A stretch of DNA of 64,000 nt from Fulvivirgaceae bacterium JP3-4 (lineage in GTDB: Bacteria > Bacteroidota > Bacteroidia > Cytophagales > Cyclobacteriaceae). Below the pieces are notes generated by a model. The model did no database searches, was not told the origin of the DNA, and saw only the letters and a program-made list of their open reading frames with translations. The stretch lies in contig JARKND010000005.1 of NCBI GenBank assembly GCA_029309925.1, positions 1,364,001 to 1,428,000 on the forward strand, given 5' to 3'. The position numbers and the translations under genes are program-made. Shown in pieces: positions 51,414 to 60,764 of the stretch (within the stretch, counting starts at the first letter, position 1; each line of letters starts with the position of its first letter).

Positions 51414-53786
51414 ATGTTCAGCAATTACATCAAAGTTGCCATTCGCAACCTGCTTCGTCAGAAAGCTTTTTCATTTATCAACATCTTCGGTCTTGCGCTT
51501 GGAATCAGCTGTACGGCTTTAATCGGTATGTGGGTGAATGATGAAGTGAGCTATGATCGCTTTCACGATGAATATGAACGGATCTATCGCGTTACGGCAA
51601 CGTTGCCGGAAATGAAAGTGCATGCGGCTGTGACCTCTGCACCGATCGCGTTCGCGGTTAAAAGCGAGATTCCTGAAATTGAAGAGTCGGTTCGCACCAC
51701 CGGGCCTGGCAGCGATCTCGTTCAGGTAGGCGATTTGAAGTTTGAGGAGAAAGGCCACATCTACGCTGATTCGAATTTCTTCCGTGTGTTCACGTTCCCG
51801 TTCATTAAAGGTGACCGCGAGAAAGCGTTGCTTAATCCGGAAGGGATTGTGATCACTGAAGAAATGGCGATGAAGTATTTCGGCACCACTGACGTTCTTG
51901 AGAAAACCATTCGCAAAGGAAACAAAGACGATTTCACGGTTACAGGTGTTATTGCGGACATTCCGACCAATTCCCATATCCAGTTCGACTTTCTGCAACC
52001 CATGCGCTACCTGGCGCGCACGAGTAACGATCTCAAAAACAATGTTTGGGATAATTTCAACTACTATACCTATTTGAAGCTGCACGAGAAAGCAGACCGA
52101 TCGAAGCCGGCCATCGAGGCAATCGAAAAAAAGATGCAGGACATCTATAAGAAAAATGAACCGGTATTAAAAGTCGGATTCGTGTTGCAACCGCTTGCCA
52201 GCGTTCATCTGCACTCTAATTTTCTCGCTGACATTGGCGGACACGGCAGCGCAGAGAACGTTTACATCTTTGCCATCGTTGCAGTTTTTATTTTGGTGGT
52301 TGCATGCCTGAACTTCATGAATCTTGCTACGGCACGCGCAGCGAGGAGGGCTAAGGAAGTTGGTCTGCGCAAAGTTGTCGGGGCGGTGCGCCCGCACCTC
52401 ATGGGACAATTTCTTGCGGAGTCGCTGGTGGTTGCCTTGATGTCATTGGTTGTTGCGCTGTTGATGATTTATCTAGTGCTTCCATATTTTAATACACTGG
52501 GTGGCAAAGACCTGACCCTTGACTTTACGAACGTGAAAATTGTGCTTGCCTTACTTGGCATCACTGTCGTGACTGGCTTGCTCGCGGGAAGCTATCCTGC
52601 ATTTTACCTTTCCGGATTTGTTCCGGTCACGGTTTTAAAAGGAAACGTTACCGGAGGATCATCGGGAAGTTTATTTCGCAATGCGATGGTTGTAATTCAG
52701 TTCGCAGTCTCCATTTCACTGATCGTGGGAACAACCGTGGTATATCGTCAATTGAAATACATCCAACAACTCAATCTTGGATACGACAAAGAAAATTTAC
52801 TGTATGTAAGAATGTCTGGCGAGCTCTGGGGGAAATATGATGCTTTTCGCGCGAGTCTGGACAACAATCCGTTGACAACAGATTATTCATTTATCTCCAA
52901 TCTTCCAACGCAATCGGGTGGAGCAACGATCGGTGTTGAGTGGACAGGGAAGGATCCAAACACACAACCTTTGTTCTATAATTTTGCTGTTGATGAAAAT
53001 TTCGAAGAAGTTTTTAAAACAACGATTCTCGAGGGGCGGGGCTACACGGAAAACGCGAAAGCGGATACCGCTGATGTGATCATCAACGAGAGCGCAATGA
53101 AAACGATGGGAATGTCACTCGCCACGGCTGTGGGAACAAAAATCACCCTGTGGGGAGAGGAGGCAACCATTATTGCTGTAGTGAAAGATTTTAATTTCCG
53201 ACCGATCCAGGAACCGATCGGTCCCATGTTTCTCCATCGAAACACATGGGGCGGATACGCGATGGTGCGAACGCAACCGGGACAAACTGAAAATACGATC
53301 GCGGCTCTTGAAAAAATCTGCAAAGAAATAAATCCAAGTTATCCATTTGAATATAGTTTCCTCGATCAGGATATCGACAATCTCTACAAATCCGAACAGC
53401 GACTGGGACAACTGTTCAATGTGTTTGCTGTGCTGGCCATCGTCATCTCTTGTCTCGGCCTTTATGGATTATCAGCATATCTGGCGGAGAGACGAACGCG
53501 TGAACTCGGCATCCGCAAAGTGTTGGGCGCTTCAGGATTTCAGCTCGTGTATTTGTTGTCGGCTACATTTACACGTCCGGTGTTAATTGCAACGGCTATC
53601 GCTGTTCCGCTCGCATGGTACGGCATGAATGAATGGCTAAGTGGGTTCGCGTATCACATCGCACTTGGTTGGACGATCTTCGCCATCGCGTTTGTGTCAG
53701 CATTACTTATTGCATGGCTCACCGTGAGCTTCGAGTCGGTGAAGGCGGCAAGAACGAATCCGGTAAATTCACTCAGGAGTGAGTAG
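51414..53786 (+). CDS. ABC-type permease, FtsX/MacB family, 8-TM duplicated form
   Basis: 790 residues, paralogue of 34533-36941. N-terminal FSNYIKVAIRNLLRQKAFSF, TM1 about 20-42, MacB domain 45-270, first FtsX unit (RAKEVGLRKVVGAVRPHL) about 285-410, central TM near 425, second periplasmic domain, and last FtsX unit (RTRELGIRKVLGASGF) about 670-790. Part of a large family in Cytophagales with unknown cargo. No ATPase partner is adjacent. Confidence 0.93.
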   Translation: MFSNYIKVAIRNLLRQKAFSFINIFGLALGISCTALIGMWVNDEVSYDRFHDEYERIYRVTATLPEMKVHAAVTSAPIAFAVKSEIPEIEESVRTTGPGSDLVQVGDLKFEEKGHIYADSNFFRVFTFPFIKGDREKALLNPEGIVITEEMAMKYFGTTDVLEKTIRKGNKDDFTVTGVIADIPTNSHIQFDFLQPMRYLARTSNDLKNNVWDNFNYYTYLKLHEKADRSKPAIEAIEKKMQDIYKKNEPVLKVGFVLQPLASVHLHSNFLADIGGHGSAENVYIFAIVAVFILVVACLNFMNLATARAARRAKEVGLRKVVGAVRPHLMGQFLAESLVVALMSLVVALLMIYLVLPYFNTLGGKDLTLDFTNVKIVLALLGITVVTGLLAGSYPAFYLSGFVPVTVLKGNVTGGSSGSLFRNAMVVIQFAVSISLIVGTTVVYRQLKYIQQLNLGYDKENLLYVRMSGELWGKYDAFRASLDNNPLTTDYSFISNLPTQSGGATIGVEWTGKDPNTQPLFYNFAVDENFEEVFKTTILEGRGYTENAKADTADVIINESAMKTMGMSLATAVGTKITLWGEEATIIAVVKDFNFRPIQEPIGPMFLHRNTWGGYAMVRTQPGQTENTIAALEKICKEINPSYPFEYSFLDQDIDNLYKSEQRLGQLFNVFAVLAIVISCLGLYGLSAYLAERRTRELGIRKVLGASGFQLVYLLSATFTRPVLIATAIAVPLAWYGMNEWLSGFAYHIALGWTIFAIAFVSALLIAWLTVSFESVKAARTNPVNSLRSE

Positions 53787-53815
53787 ATAAGTCACTTGTC
53801 ATTAGTCATTAGGAA
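53786..53815. repeat. Heptamer repeat (TAGTCAT type)
   Basis: agtcact tgtcatt agtcatt aggaac directly after the FtsX gene stop. Same family as 46866-46990. Confidence 0.55.
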
Positions 53816-53951
53816 CGAGGAGTGCAGCTCTTGTGTCTTGCCCATTCCGCTAAGACTTGAAAATTGTTCTTGATCCGGTACTGCATTTCGGTGGCTTCAT
53901 CAGGCGGTTTCTCACTGTGTTCCGGGATGAGGTATTCCTTGTAAACAACCC

Positions 53952-54404
53952 GTCATTTTTTATCTTCGGAACAACTATAACGAGGACGATGGCAGGTTTA
54001 CTGTGAACGAAATACTTGACCTTTCATTGAATGCAAAAATGGTGACGTTGAGCGCGTGTGAAACGGCCCTCGGTGAAGTCGGTGAAGGCGATGAGCTAAC
54101 GGGCATGAGGCGTGCGTTTTAAGTTGCGGGATCACCGGTCGTTATTGTGAGTTTGTGGAAAGTGGGCGATGCCCACAACGTCCTGGCTTATGACACGATT
54201 CCATCAGTATCTTCAATCCGGCAAAGCTGCAGGCGATGCGCTTGCAGCAGCCCAACGCGATTTTATCAACCAGAATTTTGAAAACGCTATTGACGTCAAG
54301 TCTGTCTCCCTCGATGCCACGATCACACGCGCTGTGTCTGCAGCACGGACCGATTCAAAAATCCTTATTACCGGGCACCGTTTGTTCTGATCGGAAACCC
54401 CTGA
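53952..54404 (+). pseudogene. Decayed CHAT-domain gene (C-terminal part)
   Basis: Reading in frame from 53952 gives NNYNEDDGRFTVNEILDLSL, then VTLSACETALGEVGEGDEL and MRRAF, then a TAA stop at about 54118-54120, followed by VAGSPVVIVSLWKVGDAHN. The downstream part shifts frame (FHQYLQSGKAAGDALAAAQRD) and shifts again, and ends NPYYRAPFVLIGNP with a TGA at 54402-54404. These are the cysteine-containing SACET and the C-terminal blocks of CHAT (caspase-like) proteases. At least one stop and two frameshifts mean it is inactive. The larger N-terminal TPR part is missing. The spacer 53816-53951 has a minus-strand coding-like remnant without a start. Confidence 0.75.
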
Positions 54405-54520
54405 TCGCTGAAGATCTTTTTAAATTCCATGAACGCTACGTTAACTTTCTATTTTCCTGACGGCATTCGGGGCAAATCTCAAATTGATTTTTACATTTAC
54501 CGTAGCAGACCACGATACTC

Positions 54521-57013
54521 ATGGATTCACGCAGAGACTTTTTGAAAAAAGCTGCAATGCTTTCTGGTGCAGCGGGGATGGCCAGTGTGTTGCCACCTTC
54601 AGTTGCGAAGGCATTTGCCATTGACCCCGCTGCAGGGACGACCTGGAAAGATGCGGAACATGTGGTGATCCTGATGCAGGAGAATCGTTCGTTCGATCAT
54701 TGTTATGGTGCACTACGAGGTGTTCGCGGGTTCAACGATCCGCATCCGATGACATTGCCCAATAAGAACGTTGTGTGGTTGCAGACGAATGCAAAAGGTG
54801 AAACTTTCGCACCATTCCGGTTAAACATCAAAGACACCAATGCTACGTGGATGGGATCGCTTCCACATGGCTGGACGGACCAGACGGACGCAAGGAACAA
54901 AGGCGCCTGCGACAAATGGCTGGAAGCAAAAGCACCCGGCAAGAAAGAATGGAAAGACATGCCGTTAACGCTCGGCTATTATAATAGAGAGGATCTTGGC
55001 TTTTATTATTCGCTGGCGGATGCTTTTACGGTTTGTGATCAGAACTTTTGTTCAAGCCTTACCGGTACAACCCCGAATCGCCTTTATCTCTGGACGGGTA
55101 AAACCAGACATGACGATCAGACAGTAGCATGCGTGCGAAATGGTGAAGCCGACTACGACAGTGAGCCTTCGTGGAAAACATTTCCCGAAAGACTTGAAGA
55201 AAACGATATTTCCTGGAAGATCTACCAAAATGAGTTGAGCATCGGTGTTGGATTTGAAGGTGAGGAAGATTCGTGGCTCTCAAACTTCACTGATAATCCG
55301 ATCGAGTTTTTCTCTCAATACAATGTACGTTTTCTCCCGGCTCACATGAAATATCTTCCAAAAAAGATCGAGTGGCTGCAACGTGAAATCGCATCAATGG
55401 AAGAAAAAGCAAAAACACTTTGGAACGGTGATGAAATCGTAAGGATCAACAAAAAAATAGCCGACTACAAAAGTCAGCTGGGGGACGCAATTGCTGACGT
55501 ATGGCAGTACACGCCTGGGAATTATTTAACATTGACACAGCTCCAAAAAAACCTGCATGAGAAAGCATTCGTCACGAACGTAAACGATCCGGATTATCAT
55601 CAGTTGATGACGCTCAAGTATAATGACAACGGCACCGAGCGTGAGATGAAGGTTCCGAAAGGTGATGTATTACATCAGTTCAGAGCAGATGTGAAAGCCG
55701 GAAAACTTCCAGCGGTGTCGTGGCTGGTGGCACCTGAGAACTTTTCTGATCATCCGGGAGCACCCTGGTATGGCGCGTGGTATTTGTCGGAAGCAGTGGA
55801 TATCCTCACGGAGAATCCAGAAGTGTGGAAGAAGACGATCTTTATTCTTTGTTACGATGAGAACGATGGATACTTCGATCATGTGCCTCCTTTTGTTTCG
55901 CCAATCCCGAATGATCCTTCGTCTGGAAAAGTTTCGAAAGGCATAGATCTTAATACCGAATATGTTTTTCTGGAAGATGATCTGAAGCGTCAGGCTCCGG
56001 GCCACGCACGCGGAGGGCCGATCGGGCTTGGTTATCGTGTTCCATTGGTGATTGCTTCACCATGGAGTCGGGGGGGCGCGGTGTGTTCACAAGTGTTTGA
56101 TCACACATCCATATTGATGTTTCTCGAGAAATTTCTGAGTCATAAGACGGGAAAAGAAATTAAAGAAACCAATATCAGTGCATGGAGGCGGACAATCTGT
56201 GGAGATCTGACTTCCACCTTCACACCTTACAACGGAGAGAACTATACGCTGCCAAAATTCGTGGAGCACGATCCGTTTGTCGAAAGCATACACAAGGCGA
56301 AGTTTAGGGATTTACCGAGCGGATATCATGTGCTTACTTCGGGAGAGATCCAACAGGCTAACAGTTTGTCAACGCCCTCTGTGCTGCCGCGTCAGGAAAA
56401 AGGTACACGCCCTTCACGTGCCCTGCCATATGAAATTTATGTCGATGGAAAAGTGAAGCCAGATGGTACCTTCGAGATAAAGTTTGAATCCCGGAAGGAT
56501 TCCTTTGGTGCGCTGGCTGCAGGTGCTCCTTTTCATGTATACAGCTATGCGTCAAGGTTTGCCAATCGTTCGTATGCAGTTAGTGAGGGGGACGTGATCA
56601 CCGATTCATTTGATTCAAAGTATTTCAGCGAAAACCAATATCATTTTAAAGTACACGGTCCTAACGGATTCTTTCGCGAGTTTAAAGGAAACATAGACGA
56701 TCCAGGGGTGGGCGTGGAATGTTCGTATCAAAAGAGTTCGAAGAAAAATTTTACTGGCAACGTTGAGCTCACAATAACGAATAGGAATTCGAAACCTGTA
56801 TCTGTTAGTATACAAGACAATGCGTACAAACAGAAAGCAATTGAGAAGACGATTGGACCCGGAGCAAAAGTTGTTGTGGTGGTGGCGTCTGCCAGATCAT
56901 CGAACTGGTATGATTGCTCAGTGACATACAAAGGCAATGCGGACTTTGAATTTCGCTTTGCCGGAAGGGTGGAAACAGGGAAAGAAGGAGTGAGTGATCC
57001 TGCCATGGCGTAG
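54521..57013 (+). CDS. Phosphocholine-specific phospholipase C, TAT-exported
   Basis: 830 residues. A twin-arginine signal (SRRDFLKKAAMLSGAAGMA) at the start predicts folded export. The catalytic phosphoesterase domain begins at EHVVILMQENRSFDHCYGALRG and includes the metal-binding blocks NRLYLWTG, DENDGYFDHVPP and HARGGPIGLGYRVPLVIASPWSRGG. The C-terminus (about 630-825) contains two DUF756-type beta domains (YEIYVDGKVKPDGTFEIKFE). It cleaves phosphatidylcholine or sphingomyelin-like lipids outside the cytoplasm, perhaps for phosphate. Single gene. Confidence 0.93.
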   Translation: MDSRRDFLKKAAMLSGAAGMASVLPPSVAKAFAIDPAAGTTWKDAEHVVILMQENRSFDHCYGALRGVRGFNDPHPMTLPNKNVVWLQTNAKGETFAPFRLNIKDTNATWMGSLPHGWTDQTDARNKGACDKWLEAKAPGKKEWKDMPLTLGYYNREDLGFYYSLADAFTVCDQNFCSSLTGTTPNRLYLWTGKTRHDDQTVACVRNGEADYDSEPSWKTFPERLEENDISWKIYQNELSIGVGFEGEEDSWLSNFTDNPIEFFSQYNVRFLPAHMKYLPKKIEWLQREIASMEEKAKTLWNGDEIVRINKKIADYKSQLGDAIADVWQYTPGNYLTLTQLQKNLHEKAFVTNVNDPDYHQLMTLKYNDNGTEREMKVPKGDVLHQFRADVKAGKLPAVSWLVAPENFSDHPGAPWYGAWYLSEAVDILTENPEVWKKTIFILCYDENDGYFDHVPPFVSPIPNDPSSGKVSKGIDLNTEYVFLEDDLKRQAPGHARGGPIGLGYRVPLVIASPWSRGGAVCSQVFDHTSILMFLEKFLSHKTGKEIKETNISAWRRTICGDLTSTFTPYNGENYTLPKFVEHDPFVESIHKAKFRDLPSGYHVLTSGEIQQANSLSTPSVLPRQEKGTRPSRALPYEIYVDGKVKPDGTFEIKFESRKDSFGALAAGAPFHVYSYASRFANRSYAVSEGDVITDSFDSKYFSENQYHFKVHGPNGFFREFKGNIDDPGVGVECSYQKSSKKNFTGNVELTITNRNSKPVSVSIQDNAYKQKAIEKTIGPGAKVVVVVASARSSNWYDCSVTYKGNADFEFRFAGRVETGKEGVSDPAMA

Positions 57014-57279
57014 CAGCGCGGACGGGAAGCCGGGACCCAGGCGTCCAGGAAGCCGTGAAGCAAGTCAAGCGAAGCGATCCGGCCCGAAGTCCAGTGTCAT
57101 AATTAAGCGCTCTATTCATTAGTTTCTGCTTCAGAAAGAAAATCCTTTCCGATTGGATGTGCGGCTGGGTCATCATACCGTTGTTGGACTTCCCGGCTCG
57201 CTCACCGGCATTTCCTTGCAGCCAATCGACCAATTGTCTATATTCAAAACAAATCGTTCGTGTTTCAAAATTTCCTCCT

Positions 57280-58743
57280 ATGAAAAAACTGAAAAAGCTA
57301 ACATCAGACACCTCGCGAAGAGAGTTTATCAAAAAGAGTGTAATGGCATCATCAATATTAATCGTACCGCGACATGTGCTCGGAGGCGTGGGCTTCACAC
57401 CGCCCAGTGATCAGCTCGTGCTTGCTGCCATCGGTGCGGGAGGTAAAGGTACCAGCGATATCAAGAATGCTTCGGTGAACGGTCGTGAAAAAGTGGCTGC
57501 GCTTTGTGACGTTGACTTTTCCGGGTCTGCAAAAAAATCAGTGGAGAATTTCCCGGGAGCCAAATTGTACAATGACTACCGCGTCATGCTGGAAGAAATG
57601 AAGGACATCGATGCAGTAACAATTTCAACGCCCGATCACGTGCACGGTCCTGCCGCAGCGTTTGCTATGCAGCGCGGCAAGCACGTGTATGTTCAGAAGC
57701 CAATGACGCACAACATCCGCGAAGCGCGTATGCTCACGCAGATGGCGCGCGATAAAAAAGTCGTGACGCAGATGGGAAATCAGGGAGGATCGAATCCACT
57801 TCATAAATTGGTGCAAGGCTGGATTGATTCCGGAAAATTAGGTAAGATCTCGAAGGTGCACATTTGGACGAATCGCCCGGTGTGGCCACAAGGTGGTGCC
57901 ATGCCTGCAGCTGACGAAAGCAAGAAGCCGAAAGATCTCTACTGGGATCTCTGGCTCGGTCCGGCAGAGTACAAGCCATATACACCGAATCTCCATCCGT
58001 TCAACTGGCGGGGCTGGTGGGATTATGGAACTGGCGCGCTCGGTGACGTTGGCTGTCACCTGATCGACATTCCATTCCGCGCACTTCAGCTCAAGTATCC
58101 AACCGATGCCGAATGCAGCGTGAGCTCCGTATACTCGCAGATGTGGACACCCGACTATCATCCTGAAGGTTGTCCTCCATCATCGTTTATAACGCTTCAC
58201 TTTGCCGCGACCGACAAGAGCAAGTCGCCAATCGAAATGACGTGGAGCGATGGCGGTATTCGTCCGTCACGCCCGGAGATCATTCCTGCGGATAAAGATT
58301 TCGGTGGTGCCAACAGCGCCAACGGAGTCCTCATTGTAGGAGAGAAAGGTGTGATCACCACAAACATCAACGACAGCTCACCAATGATGCCGAAACTTTT
58401 CCTTTACGATGGCACAACGGAGTTCGGTCCGGAGACCGGCTCAACGGAAGAACCTGAGTATGGCCACCAGCGCAAGTGGGTGGATGCGTGCAAGGCAGGC
58501 TTCGGAAGCAAAGAGCACAAGGCACTTACTTCTTCGTTCGACTATGCCGGCCCGATGACGGAAACTGTATTGATGGGTAATCTCGCAATCCGCAGCTACA
58601 TGCTGCGAAAAGAAACCGGAAACAAAGTGGAGTACTACGGACGCAAGAAGCTAATCTGGGACGGTGACAACATGAAGATAACAAACCTCGAAGAAGCAAA
58701 TCAATTTGTGGGCAGGACGTATAGGAAGGGATTTGAAGTCTAA
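57280..58743 (+). CDS. Gfo/Idh/MocA-family oxidoreductase, TAT-exported
   Basis: 487 residues from ATG at 57280 (MKKLKKLTSDTSRREFIKKS); an upstream start at 57157 adds an unlikely 41 residues. A twin-arginine-like signal (SRREFIKKSVMASSILIV) precedes the Rossmann domain with AAIGAGGKGTSDI (GxGGKG), STPDHVHGPAAAFA and VQKPMTHNIREARML (QKP in the usual EKP site). The C-terminal substrate domain contains the DVGCHLIDIPFRAL block. Members act on sugars or their phosphates; secreted forms are common in Bacteroidota. A terminator follows at 58831-58870. Between 58744 and 58830 is an octamer-like run (atgtgctcatgt, ttaatgtg). Confidence 0.9.
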   Translation: MKKLKKLTSDTSRREFIKKSVMASSILIVPRHVLGGVGFTPPSDQLVLAAIGAGGKGTSDIKNASVNGREKVAALCDVDFSGSAKKSVENFPGAKLYNDYRVMLEEMKDIDAVTISTPDHVHGPAAAFAMQRGKHVYVQKPMTHNIREARMLTQMARDKKVVTQMGNQGGSNPLHKLVQGWIDSGKLGKISKVHIWTNRPVWPQGGAMPAADESKKPKDLYWDLWLGPAEYKPYTPNLHPFNWRGWWDYGTGALGDVGCHLIDIPFRALQLKYPTDAECSVSSVYSQMWTPDYHPEGCPPSSFITLHFAATDKSKSPIEMTWSDGGIRPSRPEIIPADKDFGGANSANGVLIVGEKGVITTNINDSSPMMPKLFLYDGTTEFGPETGSTEEPEYGHQRKWVDACKAGFGSKEHKALTSSFDYAGPMTETVLMGNLAIRSYMLRKETGNKVEYYGRKKLIWDGDNMKITNLEEANQFVGRTYRKGFEV

Positions 58744-58830
58744 AGTTGTGCGCATGTGATCGTGTGGTCATGTGCTCATGTTGTATTAATGTGTTAATGT
58801 GTGCAGCATAAGTGCACAATAGATAAAAAT

Positions 58831-58870
58831 AACTGCGAGTTGGGTTGGCCGGGCTCGCAGTTTTTGTTTT
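58831..58870. terminator. Bidirectional rho-independent terminator
   Basis: Stem aactgcgag (58831-58839) and ctcgcagtt (58854-58862) with a 14-base loop, followed by ttttgtttt on the plus strand and flanked by aaaaat on the other side. It closes the oxidoreductase gene (plus strand) and the convergent gene ending at 58869. Confidence 0.8.
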
Positions 58871-59399
58871 AGGGCTTTACTCTTTTTAGTGTTGCTTTAG
58901 AGTATAGTTCGAAGTCTTTGCCGGGCTCGGCAAGCTCGAATGTTTCGGTGAACTCATCGGGGCTGATGATCTGGTAGGTTTCCTTTGCGCGGTAACCGTT
59001 CGGGATGTTTTCAATTGCTTCGGAGATGAAGACTATTGTTCTGCGGTCTGTTGAGATCGACTCGATCCTGTACTGGTTTACAAAACCTTCGATGTGAAAT
59101 TGCCGCAGCATAAATGTTTTTCGTGCGCGGTCGTAACTAATGAAACCGCGATCTTCGTGCACTTCTCCGTTTGGATGATTTGCAGATGGTGGATACGTTG
59201 ACTTATTCTTCACTTCGATAAATTTCTTATTGAGCACTACTGCATACGTTCGTTCATAAACACCCTTGCCCGGCTTGCCTTCCGATTCACCAGTCCATGT
59301 TCCGGCCAGCTGGCTGAAGGGAAGCCAGAGGCTGTCTTGTTTGCTGAGCTGACCAAATGCGAGCGAGGGGAGGAGGATGAAAAAGATGCAAGATTTCAT
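58869..59399 (-). CDS. Secreted lipocalin-like hypothetical protein
   Basis: 176 residues. Signal peptide MKSCIFFILLPSLAFG. The mature protein has AGTWTGESEGKPG near its start and strand-rich blocks (ERTYAVVLNKKFIEVKNKS, YRIESISTDRRTIVFISEA), resembling DUF1579/lipocalin-type beta barrels that bind small molecules. No firm family. Convergent with the oxidoreductase gene. Confidence 0.65.
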   Translation of the reverse strand: MKSCIFFILLPSLAFGQLSKQDSLWLPFSQLAGTWTGESEGKPGKGVYERTYAVVLNKKFIEVKNKSTYPPSANHPNGEVHEDRGFISYDRARKTFMLRQFHIEGFVNQYRIESISTDRRTIVFISEAIENIPNGYRAKETYQIISPDEFTETFELAEPGKDFELYSKATLKRVKP

Positions 59400-59588
59400 A
59401 GCCTGGGCTTAAGTTGTTTGGGCAATTAGTCAATTCGCCAATGCCGATGTGGCGAGTAGCCGATCAGGCAAGGCGGCTATGGTAAAGATAAAGCTTTTCT
59501 GATTAGTGCATGTGCCGATTAGCAGTCCCAAAAAGCAGAGAAAGCGGCACGCGATGATTTTTTTATCTCCATCCCAAAATTTACAACT

Positions 59589-59972
59589 ATGATTAAGCCA
59601 ATTGACGCCAGACTGCATGGCATGTTAGATTACGGATTTGCAGCGATCAACCTGGTGGGACCGGCACTCTTAAAATTGCCGAGGCAAACTAAAAACATTT
59701 ACGCAGGACTGGCCGGGACAGTAGCCGGTGTAAATGCTGTTACCGATACTCCGGTCGGATTGAAACCACTGATCTCCCTGAAGAATCACCAGAAAGCCGA
59801 CCTGTCGTTATTGGGCACACTTGCGTTGCTCACACTCTCAAAACCTATCCGCGAGCATCGGCCTTCGCTGTACTTTCACCTTGGCGTGCTTGCTGCTGCG
59901 GTGACACAATACGTGCTGACCGACTTCAATCGCGAGAACGTGATCGAGGAATACGCAGTGCAGCCGTCTTAG
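59589..59972 (+). CDS. Small membrane protein, hypothetical
   Basis: 127 residues. Starts KPIDARLHGMLDYGFAAIN, a pattern seen in small Bacteroidota membrane proteins (R-x-H-G-x-x-D-Y), with three or four hydrophobic stretches (IYAGLAGTVAGVNAVT, LSLLGTLALLTL, FHLGVLAAAVTQYVL). Function unknown. Single gene; the upstream spacer has short repeat-like text (caattagtcaattcgccaatg). Confidence 0.65.
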   Translation: MIKPIDARLHGMLDYGFAAINLVGPALLKLPRQTKNIYAGLAGTVAGVNAVTDTPVGLKPLISLKNHQKADLSLLGTLALLTLSKPIREHRPSLYFHLGVLAAAVTQYVLTDFNRENVIEEYAVQPS

Positions 59973-60054
59973 TTTTGACTAAGGATGCAGGAGAGTGGTC
60001 AGGCAAATCTTCAAGTGGGGAAAGTAATAACGAGGTTAATGGCCTGGAGACAGA

Positions 60055-60645
60055 TTAATTTTTGATTCTCTTTGCCACAAACTTTCCGATCGCAACTGCG
60101 GCAACGTGGTAGGCGCCTTGAATTCGTCTGGCCATTTCAAAGTCACCGCCCGTGGCATCTTCGCCACTACAATTTTCAAATGCAAGCACTGCAACAGGTG
60201 TGGCTGGGTCTGAAGATGAAACTATCCATATGTCGCCCTGAACCTCGGCAGTTTTTACAACGACTCCTGCATTCCATCCGGGCTCAATTTGCCGAGTCTT
60301 AACAATCATCGTGTACGGTGCCTGCGTCTTCGCACTTGCCAATCCTGACGACTTTGCGAAGTGGTAAGCGAACATTAACTCATACATTGATTTTTTACTT
60401 TCGTGCCAGTATTTTTCGAATGCCGGGCCTTTGCCGGGCTCTTTCAAATCCCAGGCATTTTTTTTCTTTTGAATATATTCTTCTTCCGGAACGTCTACGC
60501 CTATCACAAGCCGGTCATAGGAAAACTCAATTGAAATTTCCCTTTGATCTTTCATGGCATCCAATGAGCCGCTGATAAGCTTGATCTTTTGTGCGCTGAC
60601 AATTGCCGGAATGACGATAAGGAGCGCGATGATAAAAAAACGCAT
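60055..60645 (-). CDS. Secreted hypothetical protein
   Basis: 196 residues. Signal peptide MRFFIIALLIVIPAIVSA. The mature protein has alternating strands and a helix-rich tail (GGDFEMARRIQGAYHVAAVAIGKFVAKRIK), and a Trp/Lys-rich middle (FEKYWHESKKSMYELM). No family recognised. Confidence 0.65.
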   Translation of the reverse strand: MRFFIIALLIVIPAIVSAQKIKLISGSLDAMKDQREISIEFSYDRLVIGVDVPEEEYIQKKKNAWDLKEPGKGPAFEKYWHESKKSMYELMFAYHFAKSSGLASAKTQAPYTMIVKTRQIEPGWNAGVVVKTAEVQGDIWIVSSSDPATPVAVLAFENCSGEDATGGDFEMARRIQGAYHVAAVAIGKFVAKRIKN

Positions 60646-60764
60646 AAGTTGAGGGTTTATTGGTCTGGAAAGATAATTAAATGTTTGTGAAGGTCAAGTT
60701 GAATGCAACGGTTCCTCTATCCGAACTTGTTGTAAACATCCGCTAAGGATTAGCCGTTCACGAT

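Noticed and set aside
53816..53951. Minus-strand coding-like remnant (IPEHSEKPPDEATEMQYRIKNN)
   Set aside because: No start codon, short, and unlinked to a recognisable family; may be a fragment, not listed as a gene.
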